From Listeria seeligeri serovar 1/2b str. SLCC3954 (lineage in GTDB: Bacteria; Bacillota; Bacilli; Lactobacillales; Listeriaceae), in NCBI RefSeq assembly GCF_000027145.1, contig NC_013891.1:62001-126000 (forward strand): a stretch of DNA of 64,000 bases, in the 5' to 3' direction. The position numbers were made by a program, and so were the translations under genes. The notes beneath the pieces are model-generated. The model searched no databases. It was not told the DNA's origin and was given only the letters and a program-made list of their open reading frames with translations. Of the stretch, positions 8,232 through 16,615 are shown one piece after another; within the stretch, counting starts at the first letter, position 1, and every line of letters begins with the position of its first letter.

Positions 8232-9254
8232 ATGAAATTGCGAAAATTATTTTTTGTTTTGGGGTGTTTATTCCTTCTTTTGGTTATTTGGAGTCAGAAA
8301 GATAACGGGAAAGATAGTTATTTTGAGTTGAAGGAAATAAATGACGATTTCTCGCAAGATGAAGTATATAAAGTGGATAAAAAAGAAGCTGAAAATACTG
8401 CTAAATTAATAGGGAATCTATATAAAACGAATGATGGGAATTTGGATAATATGGTGGATTATGCCAATGAACTAATACAAGATCGTGCTAAATTAGAACA
8501 AGAAAAAGCTAATTTGAAGTATTTGATAGAGAATCAAGCTTTTTCAGATAAAGAACAACAAAGAACGCAATTAACTACTTTTTATTATTTGCTTATTCAA
8601 CTACAGGAAAGTAAAAGTAATGTAAGCCCGGTAACTGACGGCGAAAATTTCCAAGTGAATCAAATTGAAGTAGTTGAAAATGAACGGTTTTGTACAGTGT
8701 TAAATATTTCCTATCAGTGTATGAGTAAGACAGAATTCGAAAAATATTACACCAAATATGTGAATCCGAATAACGGCACCAAAAAAGCGGAACAAAAGCG
8801 ATATTTAGATAATACATTTACCATAAAGAATTTTGATGAGGATATTCGCGCCAGCATACAAGCTGAAGAATATAAAGAGTATCAGGAGCATAAGAAAGAA
8901 AATAGAGTTAGCCCTTATGACAAAGCAGTAATGGGGCTGACAAAAAAACCAGTTACTCCGGCTTATTTAGAAGAGAAAGTTAAAAAAGATGCAAAGGAAA
9001 ATACAGCAGAAAAATTCGATATGACCAGTACAATAATCACGAATACTACAGAATTATTTGATACAAAGAGCATGACAATTACCCCAACGCAAGAAACGCA
9101 AGAAATTTTGAACCGTTGGGAAGAAAGAGCAAAAGTTAGTAAAAATGTTACGTTTCCAAAAGGGGAAAACTACATTCAATTGTATGAATCTTATATGAAT
9201 CAAGTTGAAAATTGGACAGATGCAGATGAACGATATGTTTTTGAAGGGGGGTGA
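8232..9254 (+). CDS. membrane-anchored hypothetical protein, C-terminus cut by a G6 tract
   Basis: 340 residues as encoded. An N-terminal hydrophobic segment (residues 5-22, containing VLGC but followed by more hydrophobic residues, so an anchor is more likely than a lipobox) leads into a long, charged, helical extracellular part. The frame ends at TGA 9252, immediately after GGGGGG (9246-9251). Removing one G continues the frame as EGLIYLPDLRNVLYFEEENS and on to a TAA at 9343, so the ancestral protein was about 30 residues longer. The family is not recognised; an extracellular accessory in the T7SS immunity region is possible. Confidence 0.6.
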   Translation: MKLRKLFFVLGCLFLLLVIWSQKDNGKDSYFELKEINDDFSQDEVYKVDKKEAENTAKLIGNLYKTNDGNLDNMVDYANELIQDRAKLEQEKANLKYLIENQAFSDKEQQRTQLTTFYYLLIQLQESKSNVSPVTDGENFQVNQIEVVENERFCTVLNISYQCMSKTEFEKYYTKYVNPNNGTKKAEQKRYLDNTFTIKNFDEDIRASIQAEEYKEYQEHKKENRVSPYDKAVMGLTKKPVTPAYLEEKVKKDAKENTAEKFDMTSTIITNTTELFDTKSMTITPTQETQEILNRWEERAKVSKNVTFPKGENYIQLYESYMNQVENWTDADERYVFEGG

Positions 9255-9366
9255 AGGATTAATTTATCTGCCCGACTTAAGAAATGTGCTTTACTTTGAG
9301 GAAGAAAACAGTAAGATAACGGTCCGCAGCTATGTACTACTATAAAAACAGAGAGAAGTGGAGAAA

Positions 9367-9765
9367 ATGAAAATAAATGTAAAAAGAAATACAGGAGCTA
9401 TGGGAGCAGCAAGTAAAGTATCGTTAAAATTAGATAAACAAAAAGTGAAATCGTTAAAACACAAGGAAGAGGTAGAACTAGAAATACAGGGAGACTCTGG
9501 TGAGGTAAGTGCAAATCAATGGTTTTTTGGAAGTAAGGCAGTGAAAGTAAGCGCAGGAGAGGCCGTAGAGATCAAAACCAATCCTAAGTCTATCTTATCC
9601 TTTGTAGGAGTATTTTTTCTCCTAATTTTATCATTCTTTTTAAATAATCTGGTCGTAAGTGTAATAGCTTTAGTGGGAGTTTTTGGAGCCATTCTATATT
9701 TTATCCAAAATTACTATGTGATAAAACCAATTTCTTCAAGTGGGAAAAATAGCAGTACATATTAA
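9367..9765 (+). CDS. small two-TM membrane protein, paralogue of the gene at 35400
   Basis: About 132 residues. ATG 9367 was preferred over GTG 9358 because MKINVKRN then aligns with the start MTIKITRN of the paralogue at 35400 and a GGAG lies just upstream. A beta-rich N-terminal domain with the shared signature QWFFGSK (QWFSGSQ in the paralogue) is followed by two hydrophobic segments and a basic end. Function unknown. The paralogue sits outside the T7SS region, so a T7SS-specific role is uncertain. Confidence 0.65.
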   Translation: MKINVKRNTGAMGAASKVSLKLDKQKVKSLKHKEEVELEIQGDSGEVSANQWFFGSKAVKVSAGEAVEIKTNPKSILSFVGVFFLLILSFFLNNLVVSVIALVGVFGAILYFIQNYYVIKPISSSGKNSSTY

Positions 9766-9780
9766 ATTTATTAATTTTTT

Positions 9781-9822
9781 ATAGCCTAGGGAGTGAAACC
9801 ATCTACTCCAAGGGCTATTTTG
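9781..9822 (+). terminator. probable rho-independent terminator
   Basis: Inverted repeat ATAGCC...GGGAGT / ACTCC...GGGCTAT followed by a TTTTG run just after the gene at 9367. Confidence 0.55.
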
Positions 9823-9870
9823 ATTGGAAGGAAAAGTCCTTGTGAAAGAAATTTTTGGAGGACTAGTTAT

Positions 9871-10036
9871 ATGTTACAGAGTTTTTTAGCAGCAGATAAT
9901 CCCTTGGTGGAAGTGAAAAATAGAATTATGGGTTAGAGTCGGGCTGCGTGTACAGGATAAGTATAATAAAACAACAGGAATAATGGATACTACCTTGTCT
10001 ATCAGAAACTTATTTTATAAGGAGCTAACAAAATGA
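9871..10036 (+). pseudogene. frameshifted short gene before the 10033 gene
   Basis: An ATG with a GGAGG site opens a 21-codon frame (FLAADNPLVEVKNRIMG) ending at TAG 9934. The +1 frame continues without a break (VRVGLRVQDKYNKTTGIMD...) to a TGA whose bases overlap the ATG at 10033, a typical coupled arrangement. The two halves read as one ~55-codon gene broken by a small indel near 9930. Family unknown. Confidence 0.5.
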
Positions 10037-10815
10037 AAATGACTCGAACGAAAAGACTCTGGCTTATCCTCTTAATTTTGGTTATGTGGGCACTGGGGCT
10101 ATATTTCAATTCTATAGATGCGGAAAAGAAATCCAGTCATAAACACGATGCTACAAAGACCGTCACTAAATCCCAAACCACCAAGACAGTGGATAATGGA
10201 ACAGTAACCAAACAAACCATCACGAATGACGATACGGAAGAGGAGGAAGAAGTGCAACGCTCTTATTACGATACAATAGAGGATGCGGTGAAAAGCAGTA
10301 ATTTTCCAAAAGAAGATGAGGAGAGTTCTTACACTAATAAAAAAGTAATCAAAGAAAAAGTGCTTTTCTTAGAAAATGAAACCGATGCGCTATTATTTTT
10401 TATTGGTAATTTGTTAGAGAGGAAAGATTATAGAGATGCCTTAGTAGTCTATAAATTCAAAGTGAAAAAAGAAGGCAATCAGACAAAATACTCCACACCA
10501 ACAAATGCAACACAGATTGCAGCAAAAAGTGAAAAGAAAAGTTTTGAATATGGGGGGAGTAAGTATGAGATTCAAACTAGCTTAAACTTAAACAACGCTT
10601 ATCAAAGCTTCAACCTCTATCCAGAAACCACCCAGCTCCAATGGGGATTGTCCTACAACAAAAATGCGCCTAATCTAACTATCAACGGCGAACACCCCAC
10701 AAAAGTGATTCCGATAGAACTAGATGGGGACGATTGTTATTTTTGGTACTATGAAGACCTAAAATACGATAGCTCCAAAAAAGTGAAAATTAGTTTCAAG
10801 AAGACAGAGGCATAA
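10033..10815 (+). CDS. membrane-anchored hypothetical protein; intact-looking copy of the 7010 domain
   Basis: 260 residues. A single N-terminal hydrophobic segment (LWLILLILVMWALGLYF) follows a basic start, so the protein is probably anchored with its C-terminus outside. From IDAEKKSS on it is a duplicate of the C-terminal domain at 7010. Features: a threonine-rich linker, an acidic EEEEE patch, and a conserved end domain (FNLYPETTQLQWG, FWYYEDLKYDSSKK). An AAGGAG site precedes the ATG. This copy keeps the membrane anchor and is probably nearer the ancestral form. Function unknown. Confidence 0.6.
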   Translation: MKMTRTKRLWLILLILVMWALGLYFNSIDAEKKSSHKHDATKTVTKSQTTKTVDNGTVTKQTITNDDTEEEEEVQRSYYDTIEDAVKSSNFPKEDEESSYTNKKVIKEKVLFLENETDALLFFIGNLLERKDYRDALVVYKFKVKKEGNQTKYSTPTNATQIAAKSEKKSFEYGGSKYEIQTSLNLNNAYQSFNLYPETTQLQWGLSYNKNAPNLTINGEHPTKVIPIELDGDDCYFWYYEDLKYDSSKKVKISFKKTEA

Positions 10816-10830
10816 AAACGGAGGATTGCA

Positions 10831-11967
10831 GTGGAAATAAACGCAGAGCAAGTATACACACTAAATTTCACGATGAGACTAAGATTAGACCCTTTACAAA
10901 ATAAAAAATTGCTAAAATTGAGTGTTTTGGTGATTTTATTTTTCAATTGGGCACAGAGGGATTTTTTAGGAGAACTACCAGGGTATTTTGGTTCGACGAA
11001 GCTTAATTTAATACTAATTGCGATTGCAATGTTATTTTATCTCATATTATCTCCAAAGAAATTGACCGTAAGATTCCAAGCAGCTCAATATTTATTAAGT
11101 ATTTGTTGTCTCCAATGGGTAATTTTTACGGTGGCAAAGTTCTTCTATGTATTATTTTTTTATACACTTCAACAGGAAACCTATATCTATTGCCTATGCT
11201 GTTTTTTTAATACTATGGCTTATATTTTTTGTGTCTTCTTGTCTTTATTTTGGGAAGAGATTAATAAGAGGGGATTTTCGGGAAAACTCAGAGACGCAAA
11301 AGAAACGTAGCGATGGAAGAATAACTTTAAGTAGGAAAAGTTTAATTCTAATACTTGGATTTTTCGTATTATTTTTGGTGATGTGTATAATTGGAGAAGA
11401 TATGGCTTACATTATTTTTTTTATAGTAATTCTGGGGGCTTTAGCAGGAGTAACTGTATTCCCAGAACATCTACTTACTGCTTACTGCAAATTTAAATTC
11501 AAAGAGTTCCATGTGGAGGTTTATGGAGAAATAGAGGAAGAAGGATTTCAATTTGAGCATTGTTTAACATATAGAACCCAACACACACACTCGAAAGCTG
11601 GTATTTTCCAATAGAAGACTTGCAAAAAATAACTATTGATAATAATATTCAGCAAACGGGGCCAATCTTCTTTTTAATAAAGAAGCCGTTTAAAAAGAAG
11701 AAATACTATGAATTTAAGTACTATGTGCCTATAAATCAAAAAGAAGAACTTGCTAGTGATTTATTTGGCTATGAATCAATAAAAGTGGAGCGTGCACTTA
11801 AAACGCGTGATACAGAAGATGTAGATTTACAGTATATGCAAAAACGAATGAAGAAATATACTAAAGAAATGCGATGGAAAATCAACCAGAATGAAGTATT
11901 TGGGTTTATTATAAATAATTCAGATGAAGTTGGGTTTGATTTTTATGTTCCTTTAGTAAAAAGATGA
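10831..11967 (+). pseudogene. fused homologue of the 3738 + 4472 genes with two compensating frameshifts
   Basis: Starts at GTG after GGAGG. The first part (EQVYTLNFTMRLR, several membrane segments) matches the protein at 3738. Near 11175-11195 the homology moves to the next frame (LIRGDFRENSETQKKRS), with about four residues missing, so a small non-triplet deletion is likely. The homology then runs through FKFKEFHVE without a stop into the partner domain (EEGFQFEHCLTY), so the two neighbours of the first locus are one gene here. At 11583-11592 a CACACACAC tract shifts the frame back; the correct continuation ESWYFPIEDLQK is readable. The last part (from 11620) ends FDFYVPLVKR. Probably an orphan immunity cassette now decaying. 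Confidence 0.7.
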
Positions 11968-12063
11968 TGAAATGTTATCTGTTTTTACATTGGTGTTAAT
12001 TTTTCTGGTATTTCGGGGGGAAAACTCATTTATAGTAGGGTTATTCTATAAATGGAGTTGATA

Positions 12064-12840
12064 ATGATGGAAGAAAATTATGAAAAGTTAAAAATGATGC
12101 ACCAAGGAAATGAAGCGCTTGTTTTGTATAATTGTTGGGATGTTGCTTCTGCTAGGGCGATTCAAGCTGGTGGCACAAAGGTGATGGCGACGAGTAGTTA
12201 CGCAATTGCGGGTGCGCTTGGAGTTGAGGATGGGGAGTATTTGACCTTTGATGAGATGTTTGAAGTGATTTCTCGAATTGCGAAAAATGTGGCTGTACCG
12301 TTAACAGTGGATATTGAGGGCGGCTATGCGGGAAACTCAGAAGAACTTGGGCAAAATATAGAGCAATTGATTAATATTGGAGTATCCGGAGTAAACGTGG
12401 AAGACCAACTCATCGGAGCGACCAGTCCCGCACTATGCAATACCGAAGAACATTGTGATAAAATCAAGACAATAAAACAAACAGCCACTAAACTAAATAC
12501 TGACATTTTCGTAAATGCGCGGACAGATATTTTTTTTCAAGGGCAAGAAGAAACAGAAGCGTTAGTAAATGAAGCAATCGAACGGACAAAAGCCTATGCC
12601 AAAGCAGGCGCAGATTCGATTTTCATTCCGGGATTACTGTCGCCACGCCTAATTCGCGGTTTTGTTCAAAAATCTCCGCTACCAGTAAACGTCATGCTGA
12701 TGGATGGGATGATTTCGGTCAAGGAATTGCAAGAAATCGGCGTAAAAAGAATAAGTTATGGACCAAATAGTTATTTTCAGGCCAATTTAGCGATTCAACA
12801 GGCGGCTGAAAATATTTTCGGGGGAGTCGAAGTAGTATGA
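12064..12840 (+). CDS. isocitrate lyase/PEP mutase family enzyme
   Basis: About 258 residues; equivalent in order to lmo0075. The start at 12064 is favoured because GGAG (12054-12057) lies 6 bases before it; the upstream ATG at 12052 would bury that site. The TIM-barrel signature of the phosphoenolpyruvate mutase/isocitrate lyase superfamily is clear: SSYAIAGALG near the N-terminus, a metal-site region VDIEGGYAG, GVNVEDQ, and NARTDIFF. The family acts on C-C or C-P bonds of 2-oxoacids or phosphonates; the substrate here is not known. The stop overlaps the next start (ATGA), so it is co-transcribed with the DNA-repair gene. Confidence 0.85.
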   Translation: MMEENYEKLKMMHQGNEALVLYNCWDVASARAIQAGGTKVMATSSYAIAGALGVEDGEYLTFDEMFEVISRIAKNVAVPLTVDIEGGYAGNSEELGQNIEQLINIGVSGVNVEDQLIGATSPALCNTEEHCDKIKTIKQTATKLNTDIFVNARTDIFFQGQEETEALVNEAIERTKAYAKAGADSIFIPGLLSPRLIRGFVQKSPLPVNVMLMDGMISVKELQEIGVKRISYGPNSYFQANLAIQQAAENIFGGVEVV

Positions 12841-13889
12841 TAACCAATGCGCGGGATATTGATAAATATTATGACATGTTAGTGGAGAAAAATTCGAATT
12901 ATGAAGGCGTATTTTTTGTTGGGGTTAAAACGACTGGGATACTTTGTCGACCAACTTGTCCCGCGAAAAAACCGTTAAAAGCCAATTGTGAATTTTTTAG
13001 TACTGCAAAAGAAGCGCTTCTGGCATCATATCGGCCGTGTAAACGTTGCGAACCGCTTTCTAATCCAACGAAAATGTCCCCAGCTGTGAAATTACTTGTA
13101 GACGCGATTGAGAAAAATCCTGAGAAAAAGTGGACGGATAAGGATTTTGATGGGTTATCTATTAGTGCGAATACAGCGCGGCGCCAGTTTCAGAAGCAAT
13201 TTGGAATGACATTTATTGAATATGCTCGGTCGCGTCGTTTGGGGCTTGCTTTTAAACACATTCGAAATGGTGATTCGATTATAAATGCGCAGATTGATAG
13301 TGGTTATGAATCTGGCAACGGGTTTCGGGATGCCTTTTCTAAAACGATGGGGGATGTTCCTCATAAAACGAACGGCATCACTATTTTGTATTCTGCGTGG
13401 CTTGAGACGAAACTTGGCTCGATGCTAGCGATTTCGGATGATGATCATTTACTGCTGTTAGAATTTGTGGATCGGAAAGGTCTGGAAATGGAGATTAAAA
13501 AATTGCGCACGCGGTTAAAAGCAGCAATTTCGCCTGAAAAAACGGATGTAATTAGACAGGTTGAAGCGGAATTGGAGCTGTATTTTGACGGGGAATTAGT
13601 GAATTTTAAAACGCCAATTCGTTATATTGGTTCAGAATTTCAGCAAGGAGTTTGGGATGAGTTGCGACGGATTCCTATGGGGGAAACGATTTCGTATAAA
13701 GTACTTGCGGAAAAGCTGGGCAAACCAACAGCGAGTCGAGCTGTCGCAAGGGCAAATGGCGCGAACCAACTATCGCTAATTGTCCCATGCCACCGAGTTA
13801 TAAATAGTAATGGTGAATTGGGTGGTTATGGTGGTGGACTGGCTCGGAAAGAATGGCTGATTAAACATGAAAAGATGGTTCCAAAATAA
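12837..13889 (+). CDS. ada: Ada-type bifunctional regulator / O6-methylguanine-DNA methyltransferase
   Basis: 350 residues. An N-terminal Ada zinc domain carries the four cysteines (LCRPTCPAKKP, then PCKRCEP), followed by an AraC-type helix-turn-helix (residues ~85-175, TARRQFQKQFGMTF) and a C-terminal methyltransferase domain with the active-site PCHRVI and GGYGGGLARKEWL. Ada proteins take methyl groups from alkylated DNA irreversibly; methylation of the N-terminal cysteine makes them transcription activators. Overlaps the previous gene by 4 bp. Corresponds by order to lmo0076. Confidence 0.93.
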   Translation: MITNARDIDKYYDMLVEKNSNYEGVFFVGVKTTGILCRPTCPAKKPLKANCEFFSTAKEALLASYRPCKRCEPLSNPTKMSPAVKLLVDAIEKNPEKKWTDKDFDGLSISANTARRQFQKQFGMTFIEYARSRRLGLAFKHIRNGDSIINAQIDSGYESGNGFRDAFSKTMGDVPHKTNGITILYSAWLETKLGSMLAISDDDHLLLLEFVDRKGLEMEIKKLRTRLKAAISPEKTDVIRQVEAELELYFDGELVNFKTPIRYIGSEFQQGVWDELRRIPMGETISYKVLAEKLGKPTASRAVARANGANQLSLIVPCHRVINSNGELGGYGGGLARKEWLIKHEKMVPK

Positions 13890-13908
13890 ACTGGAGCCAT
13901 CTTTTTTT
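13870..13908 (+). terminator. rho-independent terminator at end of ada
   Basis: AGATGGTTCC / GGAGCCATCT stem followed by seven T. The stem begins inside the last codons of ada. The next gene is convergent and begins directly after. Confidence 0.85.
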
Positions 13909-13911
13909 CTG

Positions 13912-14553
13912 TTATTTTACGCGAATTCCAAATAAGGGCATTAAAGCTGGAGCATGCGAATAATCAATGCTCACACCTTTTAAGTCTTGTGGCATGGCAG
14001 TAATAGACTCAAAAATGCAAGAGCTGATATCAATGCCACTCAGCGCGCAATTTAAGAACTGAGCTTTATTTAAATCAAGACGTTCTAAGTATGTATCGAC
14101 TAATTGCGCACCACTGAAATCACTATTCGTATAAGCACCAGAGTCAAACGAAACCCATTTTAAATTAGCGTAACGAAAAGCTACGTAGTCCGCATAACAA
14201 TCATCAAAAACGCAATTTCTAAGTGTCGCATCACTGAAATTTACACCGATTAATTTACAATTTTCAAACCGAACTCGGTGAATAACGGCTCCCATCAAAT
14301 CTAAATTCGATAAGTCACAGTTTCTGAAAATTACATCGGTTAGATTTACACTTACAAGAGAGACAGAATCGAAAACACAGCCATCAAAAACAACTGTTTC
14401 TAAATTAAAATGCTCGAAAATTTCTCCTGTTAGTGTTGTTTTTTTGAAGATTTGCTCACTAATTTCCCCGATATCCTCAATCACGTATGTGTCATCTGGA
14501 TAAATTTGTAAATCCTCATCCGGAATCCGCGGCGCAGTAATTTTTTTCATCAT
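13912..14553 (-). CDS. pentapeptide repeat protein
   Basis: About 213 residues on the minus strand. The start at 14553 follows a GAGG site; the longer reading to 14586 has none. From residue ~35 the sequence shows A(D/N)LxX-type pentapeptide steps (VSLVSVNLTDVIFRNCDL, LIGVNFSDATLRNCVF), giving a right-handed beta-helix of about 10-15 coils. No transmembrane segment. Roles in the family range from gyrase protection to scaffolding; none can be assigned. Equivalent by order to lmo0077. Confidence 0.85.
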   Translation of the reverse strand: MMKKITAPRIPDEDLQIYPDDTYVIEDIGEISEQIFKKTTLTGEIFEHFNLETVVFDGCVFDSVSLVSVNLTDVIFRNCDLSNLDLMGAVIHRVRFENCKLIGVNFSDATLRNCVFDDCYADYVAFRYANLKWVSFDSGAYTNSDFSGAQLVDTYLERLDLNKAQFLNCALSGIDISSCIFESITAMPQDLKGVSIDYSHAPALMPLFGIRVK

Positions 14554-14679
14554 TTTGACCTCGCTTTCGCTTTTATTATAACGCATTTTATTACAAAACG
14601 GGCTGAAAAATCATTTACCTTTCCTAAAAAACGTCTTACAATGAATTTAGATGAAAAAGGTATTGGAGGAGTGAGCGAA

Positions 14680-15621
14680 ATGACAGCAAGCGTATTGGTA
14701 ACGGGAAAATTACTACCAGAAACAATGAAAGCTCTTGAAAAATGGCAAGTGGAAACTATTATTGGCGAAGAACTGACAGAAGAAAATTTAATCAAAAAAG
14801 CAGCAAAAGTGGACGCGATTATTTGCCCGCTTTCGACCCAAATAACAGCAAAAGTCTTAGAATCTGCTGAAAATCTTAAAATTGTCGCGAATATTGGCGC
14901 CGGTTTTGATAATATTGATGTGAAAAAAGCGAAGGAATTAGGAATTGCCGTAACGAATACACCAGATGTATCAACGGAAGCGACTGCTGAGTTAACGCTT
15001 GGACTTATTTTGGCAGTAGCACGCAGAATTACAGAAGGCGATCGACTTTGCCGAGAAACTCCAAAAGAATTTAAAGGCTGGGCACCGACGTTCTTTTTGG
15101 GTACGGAATTAACCGGGAAGACGCTTGGAATTATTGGCTTAGGGAGAATTGGTCAGGCCGTGGCGAAACGAGCAGTTGCTTTCGGGATGAAAATAATTTA
15201 TTCCGGTCATAACCAAAAAGACTGGGACGCCGAGTTTGTAAGCCAAGAGGAATTGTTAAAACGCAGCGATGTGGTAACAATTCATGCGGCCTACAACCCT
15301 GATTTAAAACATTTAATTAATGAAGAAACACTTCGAATGATGAAACCTAGCGCATTTTTGATTAATGCCGCTCGTGGACCAGTTGTGGAAGAAGCAGCTC
15401 TAGTAAAAGCATTGAAAAATGAGGAGATTGCTGGCGCCGCTTTAGATGTTTTTGAATTCGAACCTAAAATTGGCGAAGAATTGCGTGGCTTAGATAATGT
15501 TGTTTTGACCCCGCACATCGGAAATGCAACCATCGAAACCCGCTCAGAAATGGGAAGAATGGCGATTTCAAATGTCGAAGCTGTGTTAGCAGGAAAAGCT
15601 CCAATTCACTCGGTTTATTAA
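14680..15621 (+). CDS. D-isomer-specific 2-hydroxyacid dehydrogenase (phosphoglycerate dehydrogenase-like)
   Basis: 313 residues from ATG 14680, which has a GGAGGAGTGA site; the longer frame from 14641 would translate through that site. The NAD-binding motif GLGRIGQAVAKRA and flanking substrate-binding segments, the catalytic Arg region NAARGPVVEEAAL, a Glu (FEFEPKIG) and the His of LTPHIGNATIETR are all present. The ACT/regulatory domain of long SerA proteins is absent, so it may be a glyoxylate/hydroxypyruvate-type reductase rather than the main serine enzyme. Equivalent by order to lmo0078. Confidence 0.9.
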   Translation: MTASVLVTGKLLPETMKALEKWQVETIIGEELTEENLIKKAAKVDAIICPLSTQITAKVLESAENLKIVANIGAGFDNIDVKKAKELGIAVTNTPDVSTEATAELTLGLILAVARRITEGDRLCRETPKEFKGWAPTFFLGTELTGKTLGIIGLGRIGQAVAKRAVAFGMKIIYSGHNQKDWDAEFVSQEELLKRSDVVTIHAAYNPDLKHLINEETLRMMKPSAFLINAARGPVVEEAALVKALKNEEIAGAALDVFEFEPKIGEELRGLDNVVLTPHIGNATIETRSEMGRMAISNVEAVLAGKAPIHSVY

Positions 15622-15627
15622 GCTAGA

Positions 15628-15668
15628 AAACATAGCTGTAGTAAGATGCTGCGGCTATGTATTTTCAT
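15628..15668 (+). terminator. rho-independent terminator
   Basis: ACATAGC / GCTATGT stem after the dehydrogenase, followed by a short ATTTTC run. Confidence 0.6.
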
Positions 15669-15704
15669 CGAATTATGGTATAATATTTTTTGTCGGAATA
15701 CGAC

Positions 15705-15780
<76 letters not shown>

Positions 15781-15787
<7 letters not shown>

Positions 15788-15822
15788 CCGTTTAGGCTGT
15801 GGAGCTTAGACGGTTTTTTTTC
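15781..15822 (+). terminator. terminator behind tRNA-Lys
   Basis: AACCGTTTAGGCT / AGCTTAGACGGTT stem with a GTGG loop and a run of eight T. A near copy of this hairpin occurs at 23511-23546. Confidence 0.9.
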
Positions 15823-15961
15823 TAGACCAATTTACCTTTATGTGAAATTTAATTCTTTTGGTAGAATAATATGAAGTCAAAGTAATTATTTGGTTTTTGG
15901 GGAAAAATTGCTACAATTTATATTGTGATAAATTACACATAAAAAGAAACGAGGCATAGTG

Positions 15962-16246
15962 ATGAGTGAAATAAAAGTTCTAGAATCTGATTTAAAAAAA
16001 TATGCCACGAAACTGGGAGAGAAAGCAACAGCAGTCGAATATTTGCCTATGAAAGACGGGAATATGGCCTATAGTCGTGCGAATTCCATCAACCATTTTA
16101 GAACAGCGATGTTTGATTTGGTAGAAGCGGTCGATGCTTTTCAGGGCGTGGTAGAAACGGATGCGGTACGATTAAAAGAATTAGGCTTATCCTTCACCAA
16201 CAAAGACCGGGAACTGGAACGAACCATGGGCTTAGAGGTGAAGTAA
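15962..16246 (+). CDS. WXG100-like LXG-associated protein (TIGR04197/SACOL2603-like)
   Basis: 94 residues starting MSEIKVLES; GAGG lies 8 bases before ATG 15962, whereas GTG 15959 is placed less well. A helical hairpin protein whose second half (DAFQGVVETDAVRLKELG) has the D-A-x-x-L-K-x-x-G-x-x-F pattern of the SACOL2603-type T7SS small proteins. First gene of a four-gene LXG operon (small partner, DUF3958, LXG toxin, immunity). Presumed targeting partner of the LXG domain. The T7SS machinery would be the locus 14 kb upstream. Confidence 0.75.
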   Translation: MSEIKVLESDLKKYATKLGEKATAVEYLPMKDGNMAYSRANSINHFRTAMFDLVEAVDAFQGVVETDAVRLKELGLSFTNKDRELERTMGLEVK

Positions 16247-16615
16247 ATGGACGCAAACAGCTGCGAATTGGAACAACAGTTACATACACTCAAAAAGCAA
16301 CAAAGAGCGACAGAAGACACGCTACTACTGCTCAAACGGGAACAAAATGAGCAGGAATGGTTGGAAGAAGACTTTGCGCGTCATTGTCAATTAGAAATGG
16401 AAACGATGGCGTCGTTACGAGAGCTTTGGCAAGGGGATGAAGCTCGGAATTTTGCGTATTATTTAGAAGATATCCATGAAGAGGAAAAGAAAAACTGGCG
16501 TCAAAATATTTTATCTAAAAGAGAAAAACAGCAAGAAAAAATAAATAGTTGCCAAAAAAACTTGTATCAAATAGAGAGAGAGCAGCAAAGTATACAAAAG
16601 GAGCTAACGAGATGA
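16247..16615 (+). CDS. DUF3958-like coiled-coil LXG partner
   Basis: 122 residues, starting immediately after the stop of the previous gene. Almost entirely coiled coil (repeated QQxxxxE heptads), with a central WLEEDFARHCQLEMETM segment characteristic of the DUF3958 proteins that precede LXG toxins in Listeria and Enterococcus. Its stop overlaps the start of the toxin gene (ATGA). Proposed to bind the LXG helices before export. A truncated relative is at 18797-18960. Confidence 0.75.
   Translation: MDANSCELEQQLHTLKKQQRATEDTLLLLKREQNEQEWLEEDFARHCQLEMETMASLRELWQGDEARNFAYYLEDIHEEEKKNWRQNILSKREKQQEKINSCQKNLYQIEREQQSIQKELTR

Noticed and set aside
16549-16611. Longer N-terminus for the LXG gene at 16612
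   Set aside because: The added codons lie within the DUF3958 gene in another frame; the ATGA overlap and the MSRIDIGEV start shared with 18957 fix the start at 16612.
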